Assembly: GCA_035695045.1 (NCBI GenBank)
Contig: DASSEX010000051.1
Location: 124,001 to 188,000, forward strand
Direction of reading: 5' to 3'
Length of the DNA: 64,000 nucleotides
DNA from: DASSKP01 sp035695045
GTDB lineage: Bacteria > Actinomycetota > Actinomycetes > JAFAQI01
Numbering within the stretch: position 1 is the first letter of the stretch; each line of letters starts with the position of its first letter. Of the stretch, positions 6,782-15,673 are shown piece after piece. Below the pieces are notes generated by a model. It was not told the origin of the DNA. It worked only from the letters and a program-made list of their open reading frames with translations, and made no database searches. Position numbers and translations under genes: made by a program.

Positions 6782-9700
6782 GGATCGCGAAGACCGGCTT
6801 TCCGTTGGCGCACCAGGGGTTGTCCGGCACGCCCCGGCACGGGTTGGGCATCGTCTGCTTCGCTCCCGGCCGCGGGCCCGCGCCCTTGTAGTCCTTCGGC
6901 TCGGTGATGCCAACCGCGTTGAGCGCCGTCATGATGCTGACGATCGGGTCGCCCGGTTGGTAGATGCCGCGGCCGTTCTGGCGCAACGGGTTCTCGTCGC
7001 CGCAGGTGTCGAGGTTGGCCAGGCCAGGCGGGTCGACGGTGGCCGGTTTGGTGTGGCCGCCGGTCTTGTCGACGTTGCCGTCGATGCAGTTCTGGATGCT
7101 CGTTCCGTCAAGGCCGATGTCGGCGTCGCCGGGGCCGCCCGCGTAGCCGACGTGGATGAACGTGTTCTTGAGCACCTGGTTGTTCATCGGCGGAGCGAAC
7201 AGCCAGTGCAGGATCACACCGTCGTGCATCTCGTTCTTGATGAGGTTGTCGCGGATGATGTTGTCCGAGCCGCCGGCGATCTCGATGCCGTCACCGACGG
7301 GCGCGATGGCGGTGATGCCGGCGCCGGGCACGTCGTGGTCGTTGTTGTCGTGCACGTAGTTGCCGACGATGTTGACGCCCTGCTGCGGCGGGTCCGGCTC
7401 GCTGGTGAGCGTGTTGGGCACGATGCCACTCGCGTTGTGGTCCCACTCGCTGTCGAGCAGGTAGAGCTCGCCGCCGGCGTTGGTGCCGGAGTAGCCGATG
7501 GCGTTCTTCTCCGCCTTCGAGTCGACGATGACGGCGTGGCAGTCGCGGCAGCCGCCGATGTAGATGCCGCTGTCGGCGTTCCAGGACGCATAGTCGTGCG
7601 CGAACGTGCCCGGGAGCTTGCCGCTGTTGGTCGAGTCGTAGGCGTAGAGGCCGTAGTCACCGTTGTTGTAAGCGGTGAGGTAGTTGCCCCACCAACCGTC
7701 CACGCCGGTCCAGTAGAACGCGTTGGCCGAGCCGGTGAGGTAGTTCTCACCGGTCATGTTCTCGACCCACGTGTTGTTGACGCCCTGCACGTGCACTGCG
7801 GAGCCGCCGGTCTTCTTGCCGTCGAAGACGACGGTGTTGCGGTTCATGCCACGGATGTGCAGGCCGCTCGTCAGGCCATGACCCGGCTGCACGGTGACCG
7901 ACTCCTTGTAGGTGCCGGGCCAGACCAGGATCCAGTCGCCGTTGCTCGCGTGCGACACGGCCAGCGACAGCGACCGGTAGTAGCTCGCACCGTGCGGACA
8001 ACCGCGTGAGCCGTTGCACACGAGCAGCACGTGCGGCTTCGCCGCCTGGGACGGGACAGCAGCCACGCCCGCTCCGATCATGCCCATGGCGGCAACGAGA
8101 GCGACGACCCAGCGAGGCCTGCTCATGTGAACTCCTTTCCAGGTGCGCACGCGGATGCGTGGCAGACGTACGACGGCAAGCCGCGTGCGCGCGGCGAGCA
8201 GGACGAGCGCGGTCTCGACCGCAACTGAAGCGGTGCCCCACGAGTCGGCCCAGTGGCCTACGTGGTCAGGGATCTGCGGCAGGCCGACGGTGCGGCTGAG
8301 GACGTAGCCGATGACGGTGGCGACGGAGGCCGCCGCAACGGTGCGGTCGAGGACTCTGCTCGGGCCGCGAGCGGCGACGCTGAGTGCTGCCACGCCGGCG
8401 CCGACGATGAGCAGGCCGAAGCCTGCTGCGAGGTACGGCGCCTCGTGCAGCTTGTCGAGCAGGTCGGACGCGTGCGTCACCGCGACTCCGGCGAGGAGCA
8501 GGACGAATGCTCCGCGGATCGCGAGGTCACGAACGGACGTCGTACGGCGGCGGCGCCACAGCAGCACGAGAGCCAGGAGCGGCAGCTCGACCGACAGCAC
8601 CCAGCCGAGCCGGACGAGCGTGCGGGCCCAGCTCGGGGCAGCGGCAAGGGGGCGCATCGACGCCATCTGCGTCATCGGGTGCCGAGCCGCGCCGCTCATG
8701 TCCATCGACACGGGCGACGACTTCGACGGACCGAGGTGGTAGCCGGTCGGCAGTGGCAGTCCGGCCTTCTTCACCACGGCGAACTGCGCCATCATGCCGT
8801 GGTCCTCGTGGTCGAGCATGTGGCAATGGATCATGAAGACGCCGGTGTAGTCGGTGAACTTCGCCGCGACCTCGACGCTGTCGCCCGGATCCAGCCGCCA
8901 GGTGTCCTCGACCGCCTCGTAGGGCGGAGGTGGCTGCCCGTTGTAGGCGATCGTCCGCCACTGCTCTTCGTGCAGGTGGATGTAGTGGGTGATCGGTGAC
9001 AGGTTCTGCAGCAGCCACGTCTGCGTGGATCCGAGTGGCACCTCGAGGTCGACCCGGCTCGGGTCGTAGCGATGCCCGTTGACCGTCCAGTAGGTGCCGG
9101 ACGTCGCATCCCCACCGAGACCGAAGGTCCAGACGGCGCTCGGCGTCGACGGCGGTGAGAGCTTCGGCAGCGGCTCGAGGTGCGCCGGCACCCGCGTCGT
9201 GTCCTTGACCCGCCTGGTCACGCGGAACTGCATGATCTGCGCATCCGGCGTGCCGATGCCACCCGGGTCGTTGTCGGTGCGCGGAACACTGACCAGCTGG
9301 ATCTTCTTGCCGAAGTCACGGCCGAAGTCGACGACGACGTCAGCCCGCTGCGCCGGGCCGAGCAGGATGTCGGTACGTGACACCGGTTTCGGGAGCAGGC
9401 CCGCGCCGGTGCCGACCTGCATGAACGGCTGTCCGTTGGACAGCTTGAAGTCGTAGGACTGGAACCCCGAGCCGTTGAGCAGGCGCAGGCGGTAGCGGTG
9501 GGTGCCGACGTCGAAGTGCGGCGCCCAGACACCGTCGACCAGGATGTGGTCGCCGACCGTGGCGTCACCCGGGGCGGCGTAGGGCCCGGTGAACTTGCTC
9601 TGCGTGTTGTCGTAGCCGTCGCCGGTGTGATGGAACGGTTCGGTGAGCTGGTTGTTCTGGTCGAACGACCGGTCGCTGATCAGCAGCGGGACGTCGTACT

Positions 9701-10622
9701 GGCCCTTGGGAAGCGGCAGCCGGCGCTCGACGGCGTCCGACGTGATGAACATCCCCTGCAGGCCGTTCCAGACGTTGCGGCCGGTCACGTCCATGCGGTG
9801 GTCGTGGTAGAAGTCGAACGCCGCCCGCTCGGGCTTGCCGCCGTCGGTGAGCGGATAGGTGTAGGTCTTCCTCTGACCGGGCCGAATGAGCTGCGAGTCC
9901 GGAAGTCCGTCATCCGCCGACGAGTGATGGTCGCCGTGCAGATGCACCGTGATCGAGCCGACGGCACTGCCGAGCTGGTTGACGAACGTGACGGTGGTCC
10001 GCTGGCCGGTCGGGCGGCGGATCGTGGGGCCGGGATAGCTGCCGCCGTAGGTCCACATCAGCGTCTTCGGGCCGTGCGGGAGGACACGGATGTCCTGCTC
10101 CCGGACCGGGATCGTGATGTGCGAGCCGGTCAGCGTGGGCGGGAGGCGCAGCGGCGAGTCGAAGGTCGGCTGTGCCGGTTTGCGCCCTCCACCACTGCCC
10201 TCGACGATGAGCGTCCCCTGCATGTTGGGGTGGAAGCTGCAGTAGAAGGAGTAGGTGCCGGGCGCCAGCTTGTCGGCGCCGGCGATCGTCGACGTCGTAC
10301 CAGGCAGCGCGTTGCCGTTGAACAGCGGCGAGCCGTTGGCGTCCTTGGCGACCGACGTGACGGTGTGCGCCAGCTCGTCGAGGTTGACGAACGTCAGGGG
10401 CATGCCCTGCGTGATGACGACGACCTTCGAGTAGTAGCCGGTGACCGCACCACCCGGACCGGCGACGACCGCGCCGGTCAGCGGAGTGGGGCCGGTCGGC
10501 ACGTTGCCCAGGACCATGCCGGGCCGCTGCGGACCCGCGGTCGCGAGCGGGGCCACGGCGTACGCAGCGGCCGCCAGCACGGAAATGGCAGCCGCCACCA
10601 CACGTCGCCGGGTCAGGAGCAC
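6774..10622 (-). CDS. Cupredoxin-multicopper oxidase-membrane domain fused in frame to a secreted beta-helix protein
   Basis: One open frame of 1282 codons. Order: signal peptide (1-30); cupredoxin (about 60-142) with type 1 copper ligands His86, Cys128, His131, Met134; three-domain multicopper oxidase (about 150-625) with all four copper motifs (HLHGDHH at 227, FYHDH at 272, HYIHLHEEQW, HCHMLDHEDHGMM); five membrane helices (about 660-815); an Arg-rich cytoplasmic stretch; then from residue 833 a second signal-like segment and a right-handed parallel beta-helix domain with many 'GI.I..G..N.I..N' turns. Residue 833 is an ATG with an excellent Shine-Dalgarno, so the last 450 residues may also or only be made as a separate secreted protein. 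The topology works for a single chain: oxidase outside, six crossings, beta-helix outside. The oxidase probably oxidises a metal or phenolic substrate outside the membrane; the substrate is unknown. Confidence 0.8.
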   Translation of the reverse strand: MLLTRRRVVAAAISVLAAAAYAVAPLATAGPQRPGMVLGNVPTGPTPLTGAVVAGPGGAVTGYYSKVVVITQGMPLTFVNLDELAHTVTSVAKDANGSPLFNGNALPGTTSTIAGADKLAPGTYSFYCSFHPNMQGTLIVEGSGGGRKPAQPTFDSPLRLPPTLTGSHITIPVREQDIRVLPHGPKTLMWTYGGSYPGPTIRRPTGQRTTVTFVNQLGSAVGSITVHLHGDHHSSADDGLPDSQLIRPGQRKTYTYPLTDGGKPERAAFDFYHDHRMDVTGRNVWNGLQGMFITSDAVERRLPLPKGQYDVPLLISDRSFDQNNQLTEPFHHTGDGYDNTQSKFTGPYAAPGDATVGDHILVDGVWAPHFDVGTHRYRLRLLNGSGFQSYDFKLSNGQPFMQVGTGAGLLPKPVSRTDILLGPAQRADVVVDFGRDFGKKIQLVSVPRTDNDPGGIGTPDAQIMQFRVTRRVKDTTRVPAHLEPLPKLSPPSTPSAVWTFGLGGDATSGTYWTVNGHRYDPSRVDLEVPLGSTQTWLLQNLSPITHYIHLHEEQWRTIAYNGQPPPPYEAVEDTWRLDPGDSVEVAAKFTDYTGVFMIHCHMLDHEDHGMMAQFAVVKKAGLPLPTGYHLGPSKSSPVSMDMSGAARHPMTQMASMRPLAAAPSWARTLVRLGWVLSVELPLLALVLLWRRRRTTSVRDLAIRGAFVLLLAGVAVTHASDLLDKLHEAPYLAAGFGLLIVGAGVAALSVAARGPSRVLDRTVAAASVATVIGYVLSRTVGLPQIPDHVGHWADSWGTASVAVETALVLLAARTRLAVVRLPRIRVRTWKGVHMSRPRWVVALVAAMGMIGAGVAAVPSQAAKPHVLLVCNGSRGCPHGASYYRSLSLAVSHASNGDWILVWPGTYKESVTVQPGHGLTSGLHIRGMNRNTVVFDGKKTGGSAVHVQGVNNTWVENMTGENYLTGSANAFYWTGVDGWWGNYLTAYNNGDYGLYAYDSTNSGKLPGTFAHDYASWNADSGIYIGGCRDCHAVIVDSKAEKNAIGYSGTNAGGELYLLDSEWDHNASGIVPNTLTSEPDPPQQGVNIVGNYVHDNNDHDVPGAGITAIAPVGDGIEIAGGSDNIIRDNLIKNEMHDGVILHWLFAPPMNNQVLKNTFIHVGYAGGPGDADIGLDGTSIQNCIDGNVDKTGGHTKPATVDPPGLANLDTCGDENPLRQNGRGIYQPGDPIVSIMTALNAVGITEPKDYKGAGPRPGAKQTMPNPCRGVPDNPWCANGKPVFAIPG
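8124..8138 (-). promoter_or_regulatory. Internal ribosome binding site and ATG within the fused frame
   Basis: On the minus strand AAAGGAG (8138-8132), five bases, then ATG (8126-8124), in frame with the upstream oxidase and followed by a textbook signal peptide (SRPRW, hydrophobic core, AVPSQA). No stop codon separates the two parts: the codon just before the AAAGGAG is TGG, one base from TGA. Strong evidence for an independent start of the beta-helix protein. Confidence 0.75.
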
Positions 10623-10715
10623 CCTTCTGGGTTCGACGGCAACCGGCGATGATCCTTCCGGAGCAGGCGCTTGACCGGCTCGACCCGCCTACGGCCGGCT
10701 CGACCGCCCATCGAG

Positions 10716-10764
10716 TGGTACGAAAATGGCCTTTTGCGAGCGGGAAAAGCCCACGTTCGTACCA
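10716..10764. terminator. Long imperfect hairpin after the acyl-CoA synthetase gene
   Basis: Arms TGGTACGAA (10716-10724) and TTCGTACCA (10756-10764) are perfect, and an inner stem (GGCCTTTT against AAAAGCCC, with one mismatch) continues it. It lies between the stop of the acyl-CoA synthetase gene (minus strand, ends 10811) and the start of the multicopper oxidase gene (10622). Likely the terminator of the 13.4-10.8 kb minus-strand genes. Confidence 0.55.
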
Positions 10765-10810
10765 GTCGGTGAGACGACCTGGACCATCAACCGTCGCGGA
10801 GCCGGCTCGG

Positions 10811-12448
10811 TCAGGACTTCTTCTCGTCCTCGTCGTCCTTGAGCTTGCGCTTCAGGACCTTGCCCGTCTCGTTGCGCGGCAGCTCGTCGTGGATGACGAC
10901 CTCGCGCGGGACCTTGTAGTTGGCCAGCGACTTCTTGACGTGCGCACGAAGGTCGTCTGGGTCGGCCGAGGCGCCGTCGCGCAACGCGACGTGCGCCACG
11001 AGCGCTTGCCCGAACCGCTCGTCAGGTACGCCGACCACGGCCGCGTCGGCGACGTCCGGATGCTGGTGCAGGAGATCCTCGACCTCGGCCGGAAAGACGT
11101 TCTCGCCACCCGAGACGATCATGTCGTCGTCGCGACCCTCCACGAAGAGTCGACCGTCCTTGATCCGACCCACGTCGCCGGTCGACGTGAGCCCGCCGAG
11201 CCGCGCCTTGTCGTCTCCGTTGGTGTAGCCCTCGAACGCCGCCGAGGAGCCGGCGAAGATGCGACCCGTCTCACCGGGTGGGACGTCGTTGTCGTTGTCG
11301 TCGACGAGTCGCACGGTCACCCCACGCACCACCCGGCCCGCGGTCGCCGGGTCGGCGCGGAAGTCCGACGGCCCGGCGATGCTCACGTAGGCGACCTCGG
11401 TCGACCCGTAGAGGCTGTAGAGGACCTCACCGAACTCGTCCATGAACTTCGTCGCCAGCGACGGTGGCAGCGCCGAGCCGGACAGCGAAACGACGCGCAG
11501 CGACGACGTGTCGCGCTTGCGCCGCTCCTCCTCCGGCAGGTCGAGGATTCGCTGGATCATGACGGGGACGGCCGCGAGCGTGTCGGCGTCGTACTTCTCC
11601 ACCAGCTCCAACGTCGCCGCTGGATCAAACCGTCGGCGCATGACGAGCGTCGACTGCAACAGCATGCCGAGAGTCAGGTTCGCGAGCCCCCATGCGTGGA
11701 ACGCCGGCGCGGCGAGAACGGTCACGCCGCGCGCGCGGTAGGGGATCGCCTCGAGCACCGAGACCAGCTGCACGATGCCGGCCAGGACGCCGGGAGTCGC
11801 TCGAGCGGCGCCCTTCGGCTTGCCGGTGGTGCCCGACGTCAGGATGACGTGACGGCCCTCCCGCCCGGGCGCCGGCAGCGACGGCGCGTCCTCGGCGCCG
11901 AGCACGGCGATGCTGTCGGGTCGCTTCTCGTCGTCGGTCCACGCGACGAGCAACGGCAGCTCCGAACCGACCTCCTCGAGGAGAGGCACGAACTCCTCGT
12001 CGGCGATGACCACGACGGCGTTCTCGGATGCCAGGACGTCACCGAGCTGCGGACCGGCGAAGCCGGTGTTGAGGTAGAGGACGTCCGCGCCGAGCTTGCT
12101 GATCGCGACCTGCGCGACGACGAACGCCGCCGAGTTGCGTGCAAGCAGAGCGACCGCATCGCCGACGCTGACGCCGCGCTCCTTCAGCGCGTGCGCGACG
12201 GCCGTGCTTCGTCGGTCGATCTCCGCGTAGGTGACCGACTCGCGTTCGTCGATGACGGCGAGCCGGTCGGGGTTGCGGAGCGCACCGATCTCGTAGGCGG
12301 CCGCCGGCGAGCTACCCCACCTGAGGGCGGACAGGCCCATCCCGACGAGCTTGTCGGGACGCACCGGCGCCAGCAGCCCTGTGCGGGCCAGCACCTTGAC
12401 GGCGGCGGCGCCGTCCCCCGCGAGACGCGTCAACGGCGACAGCATCAA
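10811..12448 (-). CDS. Long-chain acyl-CoA synthetase (FadD-like AMP-binding enzyme)
   Basis: A 545-residue member of the ANL superfamily that activates a carboxylic acid, most likely a fatty acid, with ATP and CoA. Visible motifs: the P-loop LTSGTTGKPKG, the YGSTE motif (A5), the STGDVGRI motif (A7), the GGENVFPAEVE hinge region, and the catalytic Lys near the end in NETGKVLKRKL (A10). The opening LARTGLL..VRPDKL resembles mycobacterial FadD proteins, but a specific FadD number cannot be given. The tail is unusually charged (KDDEDEKKS). It lies 20 bases after the aldose epimerase gene on the same strand. Lipid genes elsewhere in the window (WS/DGAT, FAS II) fit a fatty-acid role. Confidence 0.9.
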   Translation of the reverse strand: MMLSPLTRLAGDGAAAVKVLARTGLLAPVRPDKLVGMGLSALRWGSSPAAAYEIGALRNPDRLAVIDERESVTYAEIDRRSTAVAHALKERGVSVGDAVALLARNSAAFVVAQVAISKLGADVLYLNTGFAGPQLGDVLASENAVVVIADEEFVPLLEEVGSELPLLVAWTDDEKRPDSIAVLGAEDAPSLPAPGREGRHVILTSGTTGKPKGAARATPGVLAGIVQLVSVLEAIPYRARGVTVLAAPAFHAWGLANLTLGMLLQSTLVMRRRFDPAATLELVEKYDADTLAAVPVMIQRILDLPEEERRKRDTSSLRVVSLSGSALPPSLATKFMDEFGEVLYSLYGSTEVAYVSIAGPSDFRADPATAGRVVRGVTVRLVDDNDNDVPPGETGRIFAGSSAAFEGYTNGDDKARLGGLTSTGDVGRIKDGRLFVEGRDDDMIVSGGENVFPAEVEDLLHQHPDVADAAVVGVPDERFGQALVAHVALRDGASADPDDLRAHVKKSLANYKVPREVVIHDELPRNETGKVLKRKLKDDEDEKKS

Positions 12449-12467
12449 GCCAGCCTCCCACGACCGT

Positions 12468-13418
12468 TCACTGCGGACTGATTCCCCACTGCCCTACCCA
12501 GGTCTGCCCCGGATCAAGAACACAGAGCGACTCCCCGCTCGCCAGGGCGTTGGGCGGCGCGGACATCGGCTCGACACCGAGCCCACGACGGCGGCGCGAC
12601 TCGTCCGGGAGCGCGTCGCCCGTGAAGACCTCGAGGAACGGGTAGGCCTCGTCGACCCAGAACGCGACCGTCACGCCTGCAGGTGACGAGAGCTTGAGCC
12701 GGCAGCGACCGTCGTCGTCGCGGCGCAGGTCGGTGAAGGCGTAGTCGATCTCGGTGTCGCCGATCGGCCGGGCTGTCCGGAAGTCGTACGGCGTCCCGTC
12801 GACCGGCTGCCTGCCGACAGGGATCTGCTGCTCGCCGGTCGGAAGCCAGCTGTCCGCCGGAACCTCGAGGACGGCGTCGTCGACCTTCGGGGTTCCGACA
12901 GTGAGATAAGGATGCGCACCGTTGGCGACAGGGGCCGGACTGCTGCCGAGGTTGGTGATGCGAGTCGTGACGGTGAGGCCGTCCGTCTCGGCGAGCGTGT
13001 AGGTGTTGCGAACCCGAACCGGCCACTGGTAGCCCTGCTGCGGAAAGCTCGTGACCTCGAGCGTCACCTCGCTGTCGGACCGCTCGACGAGCGACCACCC
13101 GAGCCAGCGCACGAGGCCATGGATCGCGTTGTGCTGTGCCGGCTCGGTCAGGGCCAGTTGCTGCTTCTCGCCCTGCCAGGTCCAGGTCCCGTCCTTGACC
13201 CGGTTGGGCCAGGGCGCGAGCGTCTGGCCACGGGCGCCGTCCGCCATCGCATCGACGGCGTAGCCGTCCATGACAGCGCGGCCGTCGACGTCGTACGTGC
13301 GAAGTCCCCCTCCGACGGCCACGACGACCGCATGATGCGGCCCGGCGGAGATCTCGTGCTGCTCGCCGCTCGGCGGGATCGACGTATCGGTCACGACCTC
13401 ATCGTGCCCACTGCACAC
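12468..13418 (-). CDS. Aldose 1-epimerase family protein
   Basis: A 316-residue galactose-mutarotase-fold protein. It has the catalytic region HNAIHGLVRWLGW, where the second His is the general acid, NGAHPYLTV, whose His is also conserved, and substrate-binding residues in AYPFLEVFTGDALP (the Glu preceding FTG is the expected general base). Members interconvert alpha and beta aldose anomers; the exact sugar is unknown. Start codon is uncertain: a GTG at 13394 would give a protein eight residues shorter and closer to the family N-terminus. It is five bases from the end of the YqgE gene, so the genes are probably cotranscribed. Confidence 0.88.
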   Translation of the reverse strand: MCSGHDEVVTDTSIPPSGEQHEISAGPHHAVVVAVGGGLRTYDVDGRAVMDGYAVDAMADGARGQTLAPWPNRVKDGTWTWQGEKQQLALTEPAQHNAIHGLVRWLGWSLVERSDSEVTLEVTSFPQQGYQWPVRVRNTYTLAETDGLTVTTRITNLGSSPAPVANGAHPYLTVGTPKVDDAVLEVPADSWLPTGEQQIPVGRQPVDGTPYDFRTARPIGDTEIDYAFTDLRRDDDGRCRLKLSSPAGVTVAFWVDEAYPFLEVFTGDALPDESRRRRGLGVEPMSAPPNALASGESLCVLDPGQTWVGQWGISPQ

Positions 13419-13422
13419 GCGT

Positions 13423-13983
13423 TCAGTTCATCGTGGGGTCACGGGGACAGACCGCGACGGCGGCGAGGGGCCAGCCTTGACGGCGCAGCACCGCGCGCCA
13501 CAGCGTCCCGGGATCGGTGAGGAACGGGTCGTCCGGCAGTGCGTCGACGACGTACCAGGCGCCCTCGGCGATCTCCGCCTCGAGCTGGCCAGGACCCCAC
13601 CCGGCGTAACCCGCAAAGACCCGCAGCGTCCGGAGCGACGCCGCGAGAAGCGCCGGGTCGTGGTCGAGATCGACGGTCACGATCGGCGCGATCACCGGCG
13701 TCCAGCCCTCCGGCGCCGCACCCGGCCGCGCGAGGCCGAGCGCCAGTGCCGTCGACGGGCTGACCGGTCCGCCGCTGAAGAGAACCTGCGGTTCGGTCGT
13801 GAGGTCGGCGACGGACGGTACGACGTCCACGACCGCCGCGGTCGCGGGGCGGTTCAGCACCACACCGAGCGCGCCGTTGTCGCTGTCGTGGTCGATCAGC
13901 AGGATCACGGTCCGGTCGAACGTCGGCTCGACGAGCAGCGGCGTCGCGACCAGCAGTCGCGCCGTCAACGTGCCCTGAGCCAC
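13423..13983 (-). CDS. YqgE/AlgH family (UPF0301) protein
   Basis: A 186-residue protein of the conserved YqgE/AlgH family, whose biochemical role is not established. Hallmarks: LLVATPLLVEPTFDRTVILLIDHD near the N-terminus is broken here only for listing; LGVVLNRP and FSGGPV follow as in the family, and FAGYAGWGPGQLEAEI near residue 140 is the strongest family signature. The GTG at 13983 is preferred because GAAGGG lies just upstream; an in-frame GTG at 14010 would add nine residues. No signal peptide, so cytoplasmic. First gene of a minus-strand run with the epimerase and acyl-CoA synthetase genes. Confidence 0.9.
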   Translation of the reverse strand: MAQGTLTARLLVATPLLVEPTFDRTVILLIDHDSDNGALGVVLNRPATAAVVDVVPSVADLTTEPQVLFSGGPVSPSTALALGLARPGAAPEGWTPVIAPIVTVDLDHDPALLAASLRTLRVFAGYAGWGPGQLEAEIAEGAWYVVDALPDDPFLTDPGTLWRAVLRRQGWPLAAVAVCPRDPTMN

Positions 13984-14047
13984 CGGTCCGCCCTTCTCGC
14001 GGCGTGTCACCGAGCGTCACCGCGCGGTTCCTGTCATCGTCGCTGAT

Positions 14048-14380
14048 GTGCGGAGGACGGTCGCGCCCGGTGTCCGCGATCTGCTCTTCGTCGTCTGTCT
14101 CACGACGGTGCTGTCCATCGGTGTCGTCGGAGTGCTGCTGCTCAACACGGCGATGCAGCAGCAGTCCGATCGCATGACGCTGCAACGTCAGAAGATCGCG
14201 TCGCTGACGGATCAGGCGGAGCAGCTGCGCACGGACCTCGACCGCCTCGCGACACCACAGTCACTGGCAGCGCGCGCTCGCCGACTGCACATGCAGCCGG
14301 TCACGCACCTTCGGTTCACCGTGACCGGATCGGTCGTCAGCCGACGGACACGGGCAGGTTCACGCAGCCACGCAGGTTGA
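14048..14380 (+). CDS. Small FtsL/DivIC-like membrane protein
   Basis: A 110-residue bitopic membrane protein: short cytoplasmic N-terminus, one helix (LLFVVCLTTVLSIGVVGVLLL), a coiled coil (about residues 35-65, QQQSDRMTLQRQKIASLTDQ and on), then TPQSLAARARRLHMQP, the pattern that ends the coiled coil in FtsL and DivIC septum proteins. The size and architecture fit that group, but it is not in a division-and-cell-wall cluster, so it would be a paralogue or a look-alike. GTG start. The last 44 bases overlap the end of the converging P450 gene. Confidence 0.65.
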   Translation: MRRTVAPGVRDLLFVVCLTTVLSIGVVGVLLLNTAMQQQSDRMTLQRQKIASLTDQAEQLRTDLDRLATPQSLAARARRLHMQPVTHLRFTVTGSVVSRRTRAGSRSHAG

Positions 14381-15560
14381 TCCGACCGTTCCACTCGGGT
14401 TCGCCGCCCAGCTCCAGCGTGGGGAAACGCCGGATCAGCCGGGACATCGCCACCCGCCCCTCGAGTCGAGCGAGAGCGGCGCCGAGGCAGTGGTGCACAC
14501 CCGCACCGAACGCAACCTGCTGGCGGGCATTGTCGCGGTCGAGCCGCAGCCGTTCGGCGTCGGCGCCGAACTGGTCCTCGTCGCGGTTCGCCGACGCGAG
14601 GCACGCGATGACGAACGTGCCGGCGGGGATCACCTCACCGCCGACGGCGTAGTCCTCGAGCGTGATCCGACGGCTCATCTGCACGGGCGGGTCGAACCGC
14701 AGCAGCTCTTCGACGGCGTTGTCGTCGAGGTCCGGACGGTCACGCCAGAGATCGAGCTGGTCCCGGTTGCGAAGCAGCGCAAGGGTGCCGTTGCCGATCA
14801 GGTTGACCGTCGTCTCATGGCCTGCGATGTAGAGGAGGAGCACCTGCGAGACGAGCTCGTCATCAGACAGCACGTCGCCGGAGTCCTCGGCGTTGATGAG
14901 CGCAGTGAGCAGGTCGTCGGCCGGGTTCTTGCGCTTCCAGGCGATCGCTTCGCTCGCGAGCTCGGCGAGCTCGATGTCGGCCTCGACGATGGCGCGCACG
15001 GTGGCCTCGTCCGGCACCGGCTCGAGCGACTTCACGACCTGGTGCGACAGCTCGCGCAGCCGGGTCGAGTCGGTCTCCGGCATGCCGAGCATGACGGAGA
15101 TGACGGTGAACGGCAGCGGGAACGCCAGTGCGTCGATCAGGTTGACCTCGCCCGCCTCCCCCATCGCGTCGAGGCTCTCGTCGACGAGCCTGGCGACCGT
15201 CGGCTCCAGCTGCTGGATGGTGCGTGGCGTGAAGGCCTGCGACACGAGCTTGCGCAACCTGGTGTGGTCCGGCGGATCCCTGTCGAGCATCGACTGCACC
15301 CGCTCCGCGCCGATGCCCTTCTCGGCGTAGACCTCGTCGTAAACCGACGCCATCGGGCCCTGGTGTGTGACGTTGCGGTCCTCGACGGACAGCCGCGCGC
15401 GCAGCACCTCGAAGACGTCGCTGTACCGCCACAGTGCCCAGAACCCCAGCTCGTGCCGTTCGACCGGGTTGGTGCGCCGCAGCGCCGCGTAGTGCGGATA
15501 CGGGTTGTCGGTGAACCCGGGCGCGAACGGGTTGAAGCTGGCGAAGGCGGTCTCGGTCAC
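14337..15560 (-). CDS. Cytochrome P450
   Basis: A 407-residue soluble bacterial class I P450. Motifs: I-helix oxygen-activation sequence YIAGHETT, K-helix EELLRF (ExxR), the heme loop FGAGVHHCLGAALARLE with the cysteine thiolate, and the C-helix DPPDHTRLRKLV. Length is normal. No ferredoxin or reductase gene is next to it, so it must use partners elsewhere, and no biosynthetic cluster surrounds it; the substrate is unknown. The promoter region shared with the divergent DUF2461 gene contains the inverted repeat GCCTGAA (15586-15592) / TTCAGGC (15611-15617), a possible regulator site. Confidence 0.93.
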   Translation of the reverse strand: MTETAFASFNPFAPGFTDNPYPHYAALRRTNPVERHELGFWALWRYSDVFEVLRARLSVEDRNVTHQGPMASVYDEVYAEKGIGAERVQSMLDRDPPDHTRLRKLVSQAFTPRTIQQLEPTVARLVDESLDAMGEAGEVNLIDALAFPLPFTVISVMLGMPETDSTRLRELSHQVVKSLEPVPDEATVRAIVEADIELAELASEAIAWKRKNPADDLLTALINAEDSGDVLSDDELVSQVLLLYIAGHETTVNLIGNGTLALLRNRDQLDLWRDRPDLDDNAVEELLRFDPPVQMSRRITLEDYAVGGEVIPAGTFVIACLASANRDEDQFGADAERLRLDRDNARQQVAFGAGVHHCLGAALARLEGRVAMSRLIRRFPTLELGGEPEWNGRINLRGCVNLPVSVG

Positions 15561-15673
15561 GTGGGCCTCACGAAGCGCGGGGAAAGCCTGAATGTAGTGC
15601 GAACGCGCAGTTCAGGCGCGTGGAGTACGTCACACCTCCCGATCGGCCGGCGGCTCCGGTTAGCGTCGGCGGC

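Noticed and set aside
10649..12481. A 610-codon plus-strand open frame
   Set aside because: It lies antisense to the acyl-CoA synthetase gene, which has all ANL motifs. Its composition (Arg, Gly, Val and Asp runs) is the usual shadow of high-GC coding DNA.
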